From contig VXPF01000006.1 of assembly GCA_009839725.1 (NCBI GenBank), forward strand, positions 1 to 59,497: a stretch of 59,497 nucleotides of DNA, read 5' to 3'. A model generated the notes under the pieces. That model did no database searches. It was given only the letters and a program-made list of their open reading frames with translations, and was not told the DNA's origin. Shown in pieces: positions 44,610 through 54,408 of this stretch. A program made the translations under genes and the position numbers. Position 1 is the stretch's first letter; every line of letters begins with the position of its first letter. The DNA is from Dehalococcoidia bacterium. GTDB taxonomy: Bacteria > Chloroflexota > Dehalococcoidia > Tepidiformales > Tepidiformaceae.

Positions 44610-46097
44610 CTACGGCAGCGGGACGAGCCCCCAGGCGCTTACCTCGATCAGCGCCGACGCCGCACGATCCGTGGCCTCGAAGACCGGCTGCGGGTAGATG
44701 CCGATAAAGAGCACGCCCAGCAGCAACAGTCCCGCCAGGGCGCCCAGCAGGGGCGCCGGCCGGAACCGCGTCTGCCCCTCGGGCGGATCGAACAGGTACA
44801 TCTGTCGCATAACCATGAGGTAGTAGTAGAGGCTTACAAAGCTGTTCGCCGCCGCCAGTCCCACCAGCCAGAGCAGCCCGTTCGAGGTGCTCGCCTGGAA
44901 TAGCAGCAGCTTCGTCGCAAAGCCCGCGAAGAACGGCAGGCCCGCGAACGAGAAGAGCGAGGCCGTGATCACGAGCGCCAGGAACGGCTGCGTCTCCGCC
45001 AGCCCCCGCAACCCCGCGATGCTGTCGTCGCCCGTGCGGTTGTAGTGCGCCGTGAGGGCCGCGAACAGCGCCAGCGTCGAGGCCGTGTAGCCGACGATGT
45101 GCAGGAGCAGCGCGCTCGATGCGCTCGCCGCTGTGTCCACGTTGCCGTAGCCAATGGCCGCGATGGCGACGAGCATGTAGCCCACCTGCCCGATCGAGCT
45201 GTAGGCGACCAGCCGCTTCAGGTTCGTCTGCTGGATGGCGATGAGGTTGCCCGCCGTCATCGTGATCGCCGCCAGCGCCGCGATCGCCGCCCGCCACTCC
45301 ACCGCGTCCACCACCAACGCGCCCGTGAACAGCCGCAGAATGAGCGCGAAGCCCGCCGCCTTGGAGGCGGTCGAGAGGAACGCCGTGATCGGCAGCGGCG
45401 CGCCCTGATAGGCGTCGGGCGCCCACATGTGGAACGGCGCGGCCGAGACCTTGAAGCCCACGCCCGCCACGATCAGCATGATGCCGACGACGACGGCCGG
45501 GTCCGTGCCGCCGGCCCGGGCGTCCAGCGCCTCGGCGATGCCTTCGTAGCTGGTCGTTCCGGTCACGCCGTAGATGAGGCTGATGCCGTAGAGCAGCATG
45601 GCGCTGGAGAAGGCGCCCAGGAGGATGTACTTGAGGCTGGCCTCGTTGCTCAGCCGGTCCCGCTTCAGGTAGCCCACCAGGATGTAGAGCGAGAAGCTCA
45701 GCAGCTCGAGCGAGATGTAGGCCGTCAGCAGCTCGCGCGAGGCCGCCATCAGCACCATGCCCGTGCCCGCCACCAGCAGCAGGCCGTAGTACTCGCCCGC
45801 GGTGGTGGTGCGGTTGCGCATGTAGTGCGCCGAGAGCAGCGCGATCGCCATCACGATGCCCGCCGCGAGGATGCGGAAGTAGGTCGTGAAGTCGTCCGTC
45901 AGCAGCACGCCCTCGAAGTCGCCGGCGCTGTCGCCGATGTAGGGGATGGCCGCGATCAGCCAGCCGAGCGCGCCCGCCGCCGTCGCGTAGGCCAGGTAGT
46001 CCTTCCGGATCCTCGGCCAGATCAGCTCCACCGCGAGGATGGCCACGGCCGCGCCCACCGCCAGGTACTCGGGGATGAACAGGGTGAAGTCGCGCAT
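44610..46097 (-). CDS. nuoN: NADH-quinone oxidoreductase subunit N
   Basis: This 495-residue antiporter-like membrane subunit of complex I has about 14 hydrophobic helices. TLKRLVAYSSIGQVGYMLVA marks the antiporter fold, with the channel Lys in TSLKYILLG. KVSAAPFHMWAPDAYQGAP is the broken-helix signature. Its ATG overlaps the nuoM stop by one base (TGATG). It is the last nuo gene of the operon. Confidence 0.96.
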   Translation of the reverse strand: MRDFTLFIPEYLAVGAAVAILAVELIWPRIRKDYLAYATAAGALGWLIAAIPYIGDSAGDFEGVLLTDDFTTYFRILAAGIVMAIALLSAHYMRNRTTTAGEYYGLLLVAGTGMVLMAASRELLTAYISLELLSFSLYILVGYLKRDRLSNEASLKYILLGAFSSAMLLYGISLIYGVTGTTSYEGIAEALDARAGGTDPAVVVGIMLIVAGVGFKVSAAPFHMWAPDAYQGAPLPITAFLSTASKAAGFALILRLFTGALVVDAVEWRAAIAALAAITMTAGNLIAIQQTNLKRLVAYSSIGQVGYMLVAIAAIGYGNVDTAASASSALLLHIVGYTASTLALFAALTAHYNRTGDDSIAGLRGLAETQPFLALVITASLFSFAGLPFFAGFATKLLLFQASTSNGLLWLVGLAAANSFVSLYYYLMVMRQMYLFDPPEGQTRFRPAPLLGALAGLLLLGVLFIGIYPQPVFEATDRAASALIEVSAWGLVPLP

Positions 46098-47596
46098 CAG
46101 CTAATCACCCCCGGAAGGCTCGTGACCGTGTTCGCCAGCCGGTCCGTGAAGGGCGACCACCAGAGGCCCATCGCCAGCATCGAGAGGATCAGCAGCGCCG
46201 CCGAGACGGTCTCCAGCGGCGAGAGGTCCTTCAGTTCCTTCCAGCGGGGGTTGAGCGGTCCGAAGAAGACCACGCCGAACATGCGCAGCATGTACGCCGC
46301 CGCGATCGCCGCCGCCAGGATGGCCAGCCCGCCGAACACCGGATACGTGCGGAACGCGCCCACGAAGATGTGGAACTCCGCCGTGAACCCGGAGAGTCCC
46401 GGCAGGCCCACGTTGGCGAGGCCCGCCATCACGTAGGCGATGACCCATAAGGGCATCACCTTCGCGACACCTCCGAAGTCGCTCAGGTCCCGCGTGTGCG
46501 CCTGGTCGTAGAGCGCCCCGATGAGGAGGAAGACGAGGGCCGTCATCACGCCGTGGCTGAACATCTGCAGGGCGGCGCCGCTCACGCCCACCTCGTGCAG
46601 GGTCGCCAGGCCGATGAGCACGTAGCCCATGTGGCTGACCGAGCTGTAGCCGCTGATCAGCTTGAAGTCCCGTTGTGTGAGCGCCGCGATCGCGCCGTAG
46701 AGCGCGCCGATGGTGCCAAGCACCAGCAGCGCCGGCATCCAGAATTCGGCGCCGTCCGGCAGGAGCTGGATGCCCAGCCGGATGATGCCGAACGCGCCCA
46801 GCTTCATCAGGACGCCCGCGTGCACCATCGAAACCGACGTGGGCGCCGACATATGACCGTCGGGCGACCATGTGTGCAGCGGCCAGAGGCCCGCCAGCAC
46901 CCCGCACCCCACCACGAAGAACGGGAAGATGATCTTCTGCATGTCCGGGGTGATGGTCCCGTCCTGGCCCGCCGCCCACAGGGTCGGCAGGTCGAAGCTG
47001 CCCGCCCCGGCCTGGTGCACGACCGCGAAGATGCCGATCCAGATGCCGACCGAGCCGCCCACCAGCATCAGGGTCAGCTTCATCGCGCCGTATTCCTTGC
47101 GCGTCGAGCCCCAGATGCCGATGAGCAGGTAGAGCGGCACCACCGCCAGCTCGTAGAAGAAGAAGAAGAAGAACAGGTCGAGCGAGAAGAACGTGCCGTA
47201 GACGCCCGCGATCAGGATCCAGAAGAGGATGAAGAAGTCCTTGGCGCGGTACTCCAGCTTCCAGGCGATGAGCGTGCCCGCGAAGGCCACCACGCCCGTC
47301 AGCAGCGTCAGCAGCGCCGAGATGCCGTCCACGCCCAGGTGCAGCGAGATGCCGTTCTCGGCCAGGAAGCCCACGTTCTCGATCCAGGGCCAGCGGAGCT
47401 GCATCTGCAGCGGGTCGCCGCTCGCCTGGTAGGCGAGGAAGACGTAGACGGAGAGCCCCAGCAGGATCGCGCCGATGACGGCCGAGAAGTAGCGCGCCGT
47501 CATCTTCTGCGTGCCCGGCACGAACAGCAGCACGCCCGCCGCCAGCAGGGGCAGCGCGAGCGCGGTTACCAGCACATAGCCCTGCGCTTCGTCCAT
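46097..47596 (-). CDS. nuoM: NADH-quinone oxidoreductase subunit M
   Basis: The 499-residue proton-pumping antiporter-like subunit has the conserved Glu in the fifth helix (FFFYELAVVPLYLLIGIWG). The channel block is LWPLHTWSPDGHMSAPTSVS, and ISGYSSVSHMGYVLIG lies in the second half. The length is standard. It sits 3 bp downstream of nuoL and overlaps nuoN. Confidence 0.96.
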   Translation of the reverse strand: MDEAQGYVLVTALALPLLAAGVLLFVPGTQKMTARYFSAVIGAILLGLSVYVFLAYQASGDPLQMQLRWPWIENVGFLAENGISLHLGVDGISALLTLLTGVVAFAGTLIAWKLEYRAKDFFILFWILIAGVYGTFFSLDLFFFFFFYELAVVPLYLLIGIWGSTRKEYGAMKLTLMLVGGSVGIWIGIFAVVHQAGAGSFDLPTLWAAGQDGTITPDMQKIIFPFFVVGCGVLAGLWPLHTWSPDGHMSAPTSVSMVHAGVLMKLGAFGIIRLGIQLLPDGAEFWMPALLVLGTIGALYGAIAALTQRDFKLISGYSSVSHMGYVLIGLATLHEVGVSGAALQMFSHGVMTALVFLLIGALYDQAHTRDLSDFGGVAKVMPLWVIAYVMAGLANVGLPGLSGFTAEFHIFVGAFRTYPVFGGLAILAAAIAAAYMLRMFGVVFFGPLNPRWKELKDLSPLETVSAALLILSMLAMGLWWSPFTDRLANTVTSLPGVIS

Positions 47597-47599
47597 GCC

Positions 47600-49489
47600 C
47601 TAGCTCCCCACCGCCAGGCTGATGAGCGTGAGGGCGACCACGCCCACCGCGATCGCCATCGCGTAGTTCGGCACCTTGCCCGTCTGCAGGTGCTTGAGCA
47701 CGAATCCCGTGTAGCCCGTCATCGTCGCCGACCCGTCGACCCCCGTGTCGTTCACGGCGAACCGGTCGAACCAGCTCACGAGGTAGCTGAACCCGAGCAC
47801 CACGCGGTCGATGAGGAACTGGTACAGGTCGTCGAAGTAGAACTTGCGCTGCACCATCTCGTAGACCTTCGGCTGCCACTCCGCGAGCACCGTCGAGCGG
47901 TCAAGCCGCCCGTTCCAGTAGAGCCACGCTCCGCCGAACGTGCCGACCACGAACAGCACCGTGGAGAGCCCCACGAGGCCCCAGTCCACGTGGAACGCCG
48001 AGGGGTAGTGCAGGAACACGAACTCGCTGAAGCCGCCCGGGAAGCCGAGGGCGCTGCCGAAGTCGTGGAAGATGAAGAAGCCCGCCACGATCGACATGAA
48101 CGCCAGGAACACGAGCGGCAGCGTCATCACGGGGCTGACCTCGCTCGTGTGGCTCGCGACCTCCTCGTCCCGGGGCTTGCCCAGGAAGGTGCGGATGAAG
48201 AGCCGCGCCGTATAGAACGCGGTCATGATCGCGGCGATCGATAACAGGAAGAACGCCCACGTCCCCTGGCCCTCGACGGCGTGCAGGATCTCGTCCTTGC
48301 TCCAGAAACCCGCCAGCGGGAAGAGTCCCGCCAGGGCTAACGAGCCTATGAGGAAGGTGGCGGCGGTGATGGGCATCTTCCGCCATAACCCTCCCAGCTG
48401 GCCCATCTCCTGGTGGTGGTGCGTGCCGATGATGACCGCCCCCGCCCCCAGGAACAGCAGCGCCTTGAAGAAGGCGTGCGTGAACAGGTGGAACATGCCG
48501 GCGCTCGCGTACCCCGCCCCCAGGGCGACGAACATGAACCCCAGCTGGCTGACCGTGGAATAGGCCAGCACTTTCTTGATATCGGTCTGGGCGAAGGCCA
48601 CCACCCCGCTGAAGAGCGCCGTCAGCAGCCCGACGACCATGACCACCGTGAGCGCGTCGCCTGCCAGCTCGAACACCGGCAGCATGCGCGCCACCAGGTA
48701 CACGCCCGCCACCACCATCGTGGCCGCGTGGATGAGGGCGCTGACCGGCGTCGGGCCCTCCATCGCGTCCGGGAGCCACACGTGGAAGGGCAGCTGCGCG
48801 CTCTTCCCCATCGCCCCCAGCAGGATGAACATCATCGTCACGAAGAGGCGGGTATCGCCGATGGCGCCGTTCTTCACGTGCTCGGTAATCTCGAGGATGT
48901 TGAAGGTGCCCGTCGCTTCCCAGAACAGAATGATGCCGATGAGCAGGCCGACGTCGCCCACGCGCGTCGTGATGAACGCCTTCTTCGCCGCTTCCACCGC
49001 CGAGCGCCGCTCCCAGTAGTGCCCGATGAGCAGGAACGAGCTCAGGCCCACCAGCTCCCAGGCCACGTAGAGCAGGAGCAGGTTGTCGGCCAGCACCAGC
49101 ATCAGCATCGAGGCGACGAAGAGCTGCAGGACGGCGAAGTACCACCAGTAGCGCGGCTCGCCCTTCATGTAGCCCACCGAGAAGATGTTCACCATCAGGG
49201 CCACCGTCGTGATAACGGCCAGCATCACCATCGTGATCGGGTCCACGGCGATGCCCATGTTCAGCTCGAAGTCGCCGATCGCCGTCCACTCGATGCTGTT
49301 CTGGATGGGCCAGGAGTCTCCGCCCAGGTTCAGGAAGTTCGCGAGCACCGCGAAGAAGAGCGCGAAGATCGCGGTCGCGCAGAGCACCGCCAGCCAGTCG
49401 CCCTGGCGCGGGAGGTTGCGGCCGAAGGCCGCCATCACGATGAAGGCGATGCCGGGGACGGCCGCCAGAATCCAGGCGTGCTCAGCCAT
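47600..49489 (-). CDS. nuoL: NADH-quinone oxidoreductase subunit L
   Basis: The 629-residue antiporter-like subunit ends in the long lateral helix and an extra transmembrane segment. Blocks seen are LYVAWELVGLSSFLLIGHYW (fifth-helix Glu), FHVWLPDAMEGPTPVSALIH, and KVLAYSTVSQLGFMFVALG. The C-terminal extension, ending ALTLISLAVG, clamps over NuoM and NuoN in the family. It translocates protons at the distal end of the membrane arm. Confidence 0.96.
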   Translation of the reverse strand: MAEHAWILAAVPGIAFIVMAAFGRNLPRQGDWLAVLCATAIFALFFAVLANFLNLGGDSWPIQNSIEWTAIGDFELNMGIAVDPITMVMLAVITTVALMVNIFSVGYMKGEPRYWWYFAVLQLFVASMLMLVLADNLLLLYVAWELVGLSSFLLIGHYWERRSAVEAAKKAFITTRVGDVGLLIGIILFWEATGTFNILEITEHVKNGAIGDTRLFVTMMFILLGAMGKSAQLPFHVWLPDAMEGPTPVSALIHAATMVVAGVYLVARMLPVFELAGDALTVVMVVGLLTALFSGVVAFAQTDIKKVLAYSTVSQLGFMFVALGAGYASAGMFHLFTHAFFKALLFLGAGAVIIGTHHHQEMGQLGGLWRKMPITAATFLIGSLALAGLFPLAGFWSKDEILHAVEGQGTWAFFLLSIAAIMTAFYTARLFIRTFLGKPRDEEVASHTSEVSPVMTLPLVFLAFMSIVAGFFIFHDFGSALGFPGGFSEFVFLHYPSAFHVDWGLVGLSTVLFVVGTFGGAWLYWNGRLDRSTVLAEWQPKVYEMVQRKFYFDDLYQFLIDRVVLGFSYLVSWFDRFAVNDTGVDGSATMTGYTGFVLKHLQTGKVPNYAMAIAVGVVALTLISLAVGS

Positions 49490-49501
49490 GGACGGCTCCC
49501 C

Positions 49502-49810
49502 CTACCACCGCATCGTGGCCGCCTCGTCCACGTTGGCAGTCGAACGGTTGCGGAAGAGCCGGATGACGATGGCCAGCGCCAGGCCCACCTCGGCGGCGGC
49601 CACGGCGATGACGAAGACGGCGAAGATGATGCCCGTCGCCTTGTCCGGGTCGAGGTACGCGGAGAACGCCACGAAGTTGAGGCTGACGGCGTTCAGCATC
49701 AGCTCCACGCTCATCAGCACCAGCACCGCGTTGCGGCGCGCGAGGACGCCGTAGACGCCGAGCGAGAACAGGATCCCGCTGAGGATCAGGTAGTTCTCCA
49801 TCGGAACCAC
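49502..49810 (-). CDS. nuoK: NADH-quinone oxidoreductase subunit K
   Basis: This 102-residue subunit has three helices and two membrane glutamates in the proton path (LVLMSVELMLNAVSL and FVIAVAAAEVGLALAI). The GTG at 49810 gives MVPMENYLILSGILF, matching the usual NuoK start, and overlaps the nuoJ stop by one base. An ATG at 49801 is the alternative. Confidence 0.95.
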   Translation of the reverse strand: MVPMENYLILSGILFSLGVYGVLARRNAVLVLMSVELMLNAVSLNFVAFSAYLDPDKATGIIFAVFVIAVAAAEVGLALAIVIRLFRNRSTANVDEAATMRW

Positions 49811-50313
49811 TAGTCGTCGTCCTCCTGCCGCGCGATCACGATCGCGCCGATGAAGGCCACGAGCAGCAGGGCCGCCGTGATCATGAAGGGCGCCCCGTAG
49901 TGCTGGAACATCTGCTCACCGATGGTCTTGATCGAGACCGCCACGGCGTTGCCGCCGGGGTCTCCGGGCCAGGCTGTCGCCACGGCCACGCCGATGAGCG
50001 TGGCCATGAGCCCCGCCGCCACCAGCGCGCCGAAGGGCGCCTGTACGCCCGTCGTCGGCTCGGGCCGCCCGGCGACTCCCATGCGCGTCAACATCAGCGC
50101 CAGCAGGATGAGCACCGTCACCGCCCCGCCGTAGATGAGGAACTGCACGAGCGCGATGAACTCGATCGTGAGAAAGAGGTACATCGCCCCCACGCCCGCG
50201 AGGCTGAGGATGAGGAAGATGGCCGAGTGGATGACCGTGCGCGCGAACACCACCCCGGCCGAGACCGCCACGATGGCGACCGCGAAGATCCACCAGAGGA
50301 TTTCGGTGGTCAC
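49810..50313 (-). CDS. nuoJ: NADH-quinone oxidoreductase subunit J
   Basis: This 167-residue subunit has five hydrophobic helices. The characteristic third helix is GAVTVLILLALMLTRMG, with ALVQFLIYGG before it. This helix hosts the pi-bulge that opens the proton channel. A GTG start overlaps the nuoI stop (GTGA, 50310-50313). Confidence 0.94.
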   Translation of the reverse strand: MTTEILWWIFAVAIVAVSAGVVFARTVIHSAIFLILSLAGVGAMYLFLTIEFIALVQFLIYGGAVTVLILLALMLTRMGVAGRPEPTTGVQAPFGALVAAGLMATLIGVAVATAWPGDPGGNAVAVSIKTIGEQMFQHYGAPFMITAALLLVAFIGAIVIARQEDDD

Positions 50314-51611
50314 GCGCTGCCGCCCCCTCCGCTGTCGTCCGCGGTCGGGAGCGTACCGCCGAGTTCCGTAATGGTCGCGACGATGTCCTCGGGGATGGGC
50401 TCGCCCTTCTCGACGTGCTCGCGCGCGGCGCGCTCCGCCTTCATGCGGCGCGCGCGCAGCTTGCGCGGGGAGTTCGGGTCGCCCGCCGCCCCCTCGGCAG
50501 CGGGGGCGGCGGCGGGAGCCGCTGCCGGAGCCGCGCCCGCAGGCGACGGGTCGTTCCCCGTGATCTCCTTGTAGAGGGCGCTCTCCGTGTCGTTCAGCGT
50601 CTGCAGGAGCTCCGCCGGAACCTCCTCGCCCTTCTCGATGTGCTCGCGCGCGCCCCGCTCCGCCTTCATGCGGCGGGCGCGGATCTTGCGCGGCGAGTTG
50701 GGGTCGCCCACGTCGCCCGCGGGGGCGGCGGCCGCAGCCGGAGCGGCAGCTGCGGCAGGAGCGGGAGCGGGCGTGCCGATTGGGGGCACGGGCTCGCCCG
50801 TGATCTCCGTGTACATCTCGCTGGCGTAGCGCCGCAGCGAGGCGATCGTCTCCTCGCTCACCTCACCGGCCTCGCGCTCGGCGCGCGCCTCGCGCTCCGC
50901 CTTCATGCGGCGGGCGCGCAGCTTGCGCGGCGAAAGGCTGGCTACCTCGTCGTCCTCGGTGGTGGCGCCCGCGCCGGCCGTCGCGGCCTGCGCCTGAACC
51001 TCCGGCTCGCGCTCCTGGATGGCCGCGCCCAGCCCCTGCGCGATGCGCTCGGCCTGCGCTTCCTGCGCCTCCGGCCGCGCCCCGGCGAAGCCGATGGCGG
51101 GAGGCTCGTCCCCCTCGGCCAGGGCCGCGTTGGTCTCGATGCTGTCCAGCGGGCGGAAGGGGTTGGGCAACTCGCCGCTCTTGCTCGCCTCCAGCAGGTC
51201 CTCGATGTCCTTGTGCAGGTCGCGGCGGTCGTAGGCGGAGTGCTCGTGGCCCTCCCAGCGGTTGTCCATCGCGATCGCCTCGAAGGGGCAGACCTCAATG
51301 CAGATGTTGCAGCGCATGCAGCGCGCGTAGTCGATCCAGAACTTCTCGATGATCTTGCGGCGGTCGCTCGTGCCCTCGGGATGCTTCGGGTTGTCGTGCA
51401 TCACCGCGGTCATGCAGTCCACGGGGCAGTTCCGCACACAGATGTTGCAGCCCGTGCAAAACGGCTCGTCGTGGTCGAAGTCCCACGTCAGCACGGGGAA
51501 GCTGCGCTGCCGTTCGGACAGCTCGTGCTTCTCGTCCGGGTACTGGATGGTCACCGGACGCCGCGTGAACGTGGAGAAGGTGGTCGCGAGGCCTTTCAGG
51601 ATTCCGATCAT
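50310..51611 (-). CDS. nuoI: NADH-quinone oxidoreductase subunit I with a long repetitive C-terminal tail
   Basis: Residues 1-165 are a normal NuoI with two 4Fe-4S binding motifs, CTGCNICVRNCPVDC (52-66) and CMRCNICIEVC (98-108), which pass electrons to NuoB. Typical NuoI stops near 160-180. Here another 260 residues follow. An acidic/Ala-rich linker leads into three copies of SPRK(L/I)RARRMKAER at about 227, 306 and 381. Each is followed by a helix with EKGE-like and acidic residues. Ala/Pro linkers (281-300, 355-378) separate the copies. The architecture suggests a flexible docking arm. It overlaps nuoH and nuoJ by four bases each. Confidence 0.93.
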   Translation of the reverse strand: MIGILKGLATTFSTFTRRPVTIQYPDEKHELSERQRSFPVLTWDFDHDEPFCTGCNICVRNCPVDCMTAVMHDNPKHPEGTSDRRKIIEKFWIDYARCMRCNICIEVCPFEAIAMDNRWEGHEHSAYDRRDLHKDIEDLLEASKSGELPNPFRPLDSIETNAALAEGDEPPAIGFAGARPEAQEAQAERIAQGLGAAIQEREPEVQAQAATAGAGATTEDDEVASLSPRKLRARRMKAEREARAEREAGEVSEETIASLRRYASEMYTEITGEPVPPIGTPAPAPAAAAAPAAAAAPAGDVGDPNSPRKIRARRMKAERGAREHIEKGEEVPAELLQTLNDTESALYKEITGNDPSPAGAAPAAAPAAAPAAEGAAGDPNSPRKLRARRMKAERAAREHVEKGEPIPEDIVATITELGGTLPTADDSGGGGSA

Positions 51612-52747
51612 GGGTTCGGTACCTCAGCGTGCTTGTAGCTGCCCACGAGATTCTTCGTGGAGGGCTTGCGGGCGGCCCGCAGGTAGATGCCGCCCAGGAA
51701 CAGGATTGCGCCGACCCAGTTCACGATGGCCAGGATCTCCTGCGGCCATTCGTAGAAGAGGAAGAGGCCGTTCACCAGCAAGAGGGCGAAGCTCACCTCG
51801 ATGAGCGCCTTCCAGCAGAAGCTCATCAGCTGGTCCATGCGCAGCCGCGGCAGCGTGGCTCGCACCCAGAAGATGAGCATGATCATGATGAGGCTCTTGA
51901 TCAGCGTCAGGACGAGCTGCCAGCCCCAGCCCCAGTCGTCGCCGAAGGGGAATTGCCACCCGCCCAGGAAGATCGCCGACCCGAAGATGCTGAACGCCCA
52001 CAGCGCGGCGTACTCGGCCAGCTGGAACATGCTCCAGCGGATGCCCGAGTACTCGACGAAGTAGCCGCCCACGATCTCCGACTCCGCCACGGGGATGTCG
52101 AAGGGCGCGCGGTGCAGCTCCGAGAGCATGGCCGTGACGAAGATGACGAAGGCGAGCGGCTGGATGAGGATGAACGGGCGGCTGTCCTGCATGCTCACGA
52201 TCGCGTTCAGGTCGAGCGTGCCCGCCACCATCGCCACCGCCAGCAGCGCCACCACCAGCGGGATCTCGTAGCTGATCATCTGCGCGGCGGCGCGCACGCC
52301 CCCGAGAAGCGCGTACTTGTTGCCCGAGCCCAGCCCGGCCATGAGCACGCCCACGATGTTCAGCCCCAGCACGGCGAACACGAAGAACATGCCCAGCGCC
52401 AGGTTGCGCACGCCCCAGTCCTGGGCGAAGGGCAGCGCCACCAGCACCAGGAACACGGGGATGAAGGTCAGGTACGGCGCGAACTCGAACACCCAGCGGT
52501 CGGCGTTGCGCGGGCGCACGTCCTCCTTGATCAGCAGCTTGATCGCGTCGGCGAAGCCCTGCAGCAGGCCCGCCGGACCCGTGCGCGTCGGACCCAGCCG
52601 CATCTGGAAGCGCGCCACCACCTTGCGCTCGCCGTAGGTCAGGTACACCACGACGAGCGTCATCACGAGCACGACGATGACGATGCGAATGATCGCGTCG
52701 AGCCAGCTCAGCCCGAAGAACACCTCGCCGAAGGGCAGGTCGGTCAC
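51608..52747 (-). CDS. nuoH: NADH-quinone oxidoreductase subunit H
   Basis: This 379-residue membrane subunit couples quinone reduction to the proton channels. RFQMRLGPTRTGPAGLLQGF and ADAIKLLIKEDVRP form the quinone-cavity loop. SELHRAPFDIPVAESEIVGG carries the conserved acidic residues. The GTG at 52747 overlaps the nuoD stop; the open frame further upstream is antisense noise over nuoD. The C-terminal tail is basic and short. Confidence 0.96.
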   Translation of the reverse strand: MTDLPFGEVFFGLSWLDAIIRIVIVVLVMTLVVVYLTYGERKVVARFQMRLGPTRTGPAGLLQGFADAIKLLIKEDVRPRNADRWVFEFAPYLTFIPVFLVLVALPFAQDWGVRNLALGMFFVFAVLGLNIVGVLMAGLGSGNKYALLGGVRAAAQMISYEIPLVVALLAVAMVAGTLDLNAIVSMQDSRPFILIQPLAFVIFVTAMLSELHRAPFDIPVAESEIVGGYFVEYSGIRWSMFQLAEYAALWAFSIFGSAIFLGGWQFPFGDDWGWGWQLVLTLIKSLIMIMLIFWVRATLPRLRMDQLMSFCWKALIEVSFALLLVNGLFLFYEWPQEILAIVNWVGAILFLGGIYLRAARKPSTKNLVGSYKHAEVPNP

Positions 52748-53892
52748 TTGTCCACCTCGCCCAGCACGATATCGAGCGACCCCAGGATGATGATCGCGTC
52801 GGCCACATAGCTGCCGACCACCAGCTCCTTCAGGGCCGAGAGGTTGCAGAAGGAGGGTGAGCGCAGCTTCGCGCGGTACGGATTGGTGCCGCCCTTCGCC
52901 ATCAGGTACACGCCGTACTCGCCCTTCGTGCCCTCCGTCGGCATGTACAGCTCGCCGTCGTTGATGCGCAGCGTCTTCGGCAGCTTGGGCGCGAGCACGC
53001 GGCCCTCGGGCATCTCCTCGAGGCACTGCTCGATGATGCGCACGCTCTGGTAGCACTCCGCCAGCCGCACGTGGAAGCGGTCGAACACGTCGCCCTGGAT
53101 GCCCACGGGAATCTCGAAGTCGATCTTCGGGTAGACGCTGTAGGGCTCCGCCTTGCGGATGTCCCAGGGCACGCCCGTGGCGCGCAGCATCGGCCCCGTG
53201 AAGCCCCACTGGATCGCCTGCTCGGGCGTCACCGGCGTGAGCCCCCGGCAGCGCTCGACGAACACCTCGTTGCCCGTCAGCAGCCCGTCGAAGTCCTCCA
53301 GGCCCTGCCGGATCGAGCCGAGCACCCAGCGGCAGCGCGACTCGAAGTTGTCGGGCAGGTCCATCGTCACCCCGCCGATGCGGAAGTAGGTGGGGAACAT
53401 GCGGTCCCCCGCCACCTCCTCGAACAGGTCGTAGATGCGTTCCCGCTCGCGCCAGGCGTAGACGAAGCTCGTGCCGAACGAGCCCACGTCCGCCCCAAAG
53501 GCGCCCAGGAACATGAAGTGCGAGTTGATCCGCGAGAGCTCCATCATGATCACGCGGATGTACTCCGCGCGCTCGGGAACCTCGATCCCGGCCAGCTTCT
53601 CCACCGCCATCGTGTAGGCGCCCTCGCAGCACATCCCCGCGAGGTAGTCCGTGCGGTCCCACCAGCCCATCGCCTGCCGGTAGTCGGCGTTCTCCGAGAG
53701 CTTCTCCAGCCCCCGGTGCAGGTAGCCGATGTACGGCTCGCAATCGACCACGAGCTCGCCGTCGACCGTCAGCACCATGCGGAACACGCCGTGCGTGGCC
53801 GGGTGCTGCGGGCCCACGTTCACGGTCATGTCGACCGTGTCGAGATCACCCTCGGCGGTGACGACCTGCTGCTCCTCGGGCCAGATCGACAT
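52744..53892 (-). CDS. nuoD: NADH-quinone oxidoreductase subunit D
   Basis: The 382-residue 49-kDa subunit, related to [NiFe] hydrogenase large subunits, lines the quinone site. It has NVGPQHPATHGVFRMVLTVD with the conserved His, YLHRGLEKLSENADYRQ and ELSRINSHFMFLGAFGAD. The NiFe cysteines are absent, as expected. Its ATG abuts the nuoC stop. An N-terminal stretch of about 20 residues precedes the conserved part. Confidence 0.96.
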   Translation of the reverse strand: MSIWPEEQQVVTAEGDLDTVDMTVNVGPQHPATHGVFRMVLTVDGELVVDCEPYIGYLHRGLEKLSENADYRQAMGWWDRTDYLAGMCCEGAYTMAVEKLAGIEVPERAEYIRVIMMELSRINSHFMFLGAFGADVGSFGTSFVYAWRERERIYDLFEEVAGDRMFPTYFRIGGVTMDLPDNFESRCRWVLGSIRQGLEDFDGLLTGNEVFVERCRGLTPVTPEQAIQWGFTGPMLRATGVPWDIRKAEPYSVYPKIDFEIPVGIQGDVFDRFHVRLAECYQSVRIIEQCLEEMPEGRVLAPKLPKTLRINDGELYMPTEGTKGEYGVYLMAKGGTNPYRAKLRSPSFCNLSALKELVVGSYVADAIIILGSLDIVLGEVDK

Positions 53893-54408
53893 CTAGACCT
53901 CCACCCCGGGCGGCCCGTCTTCGATGCCCTGCAGGATCTCCGCCTTCTGCAGCGGATGCGCCTTGCGCAGCGGGTGGATGCGGAGGTCTTCCTCCAGCAG
54001 CAGGTTGCGCGGGTCGGGATGGCCCGTGAAGACGAGCCCCACCATCTCCGCCGCCTCCCGCTCGTGCCAGTTGGCGGCCGGATACAGGTCCGTCAGCGAG
54101 GGCAGCTCGCAGCTCGGGATGGGCGCCGCGACCGTCACCTGAACGGCGTGGCCGTGGGGGAAGGAGTAGAGGTGGTACTTCGCCTCGAGCCCCGCCTCCT
54201 CCATGTCGAGCGCGACGATGTTGCGCAGCAGGTCCAAGGCCAGCTCGTCGTCGTCCCGCAGACCCGTGACGAGCGCGAGGAAGTGCTCGGGCGCGACCCG
54301 CAGGTCGGCGTAGGTCTTCGTCTCGGAGGCCTCGAAGGGGATGTCCGGCAGCCGCTCCCGCACCAGCGCCGCGATCTCCGGCTCGCCGATGACCGCTTCC
54401 GCGCTCAC
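53893..54408 (-). CDS. nuoC: NADH-quinone oxidoreductase subunit C
   Basis: The 171-residue 30-kDa subunit has the signature [20 protein letters not shown] that contacts NuoD. The N-terminal alpha/beta domain includes [20 protein letters not shown]. It is separate from NuoD, not fused. A GTG start overlaps nuoB by GTGA (54405-54408). Confidence 0.94.
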   Translation of the reverse strand: MSAEAVIGEPEIAALVRERLPDIPFEASETKTYADLRVAPEHFLALVTGLRDDDELALDLLRNIVALDMEEAGLEAKYHLYSFPHGHAVQVTVAAPIPSCELPSLTDLYPAANWHEREAAEMVGLVFTGHPDPRNLLLEEDLRIHPLRKAHPLQKAEILQGIEDGPPGVEV

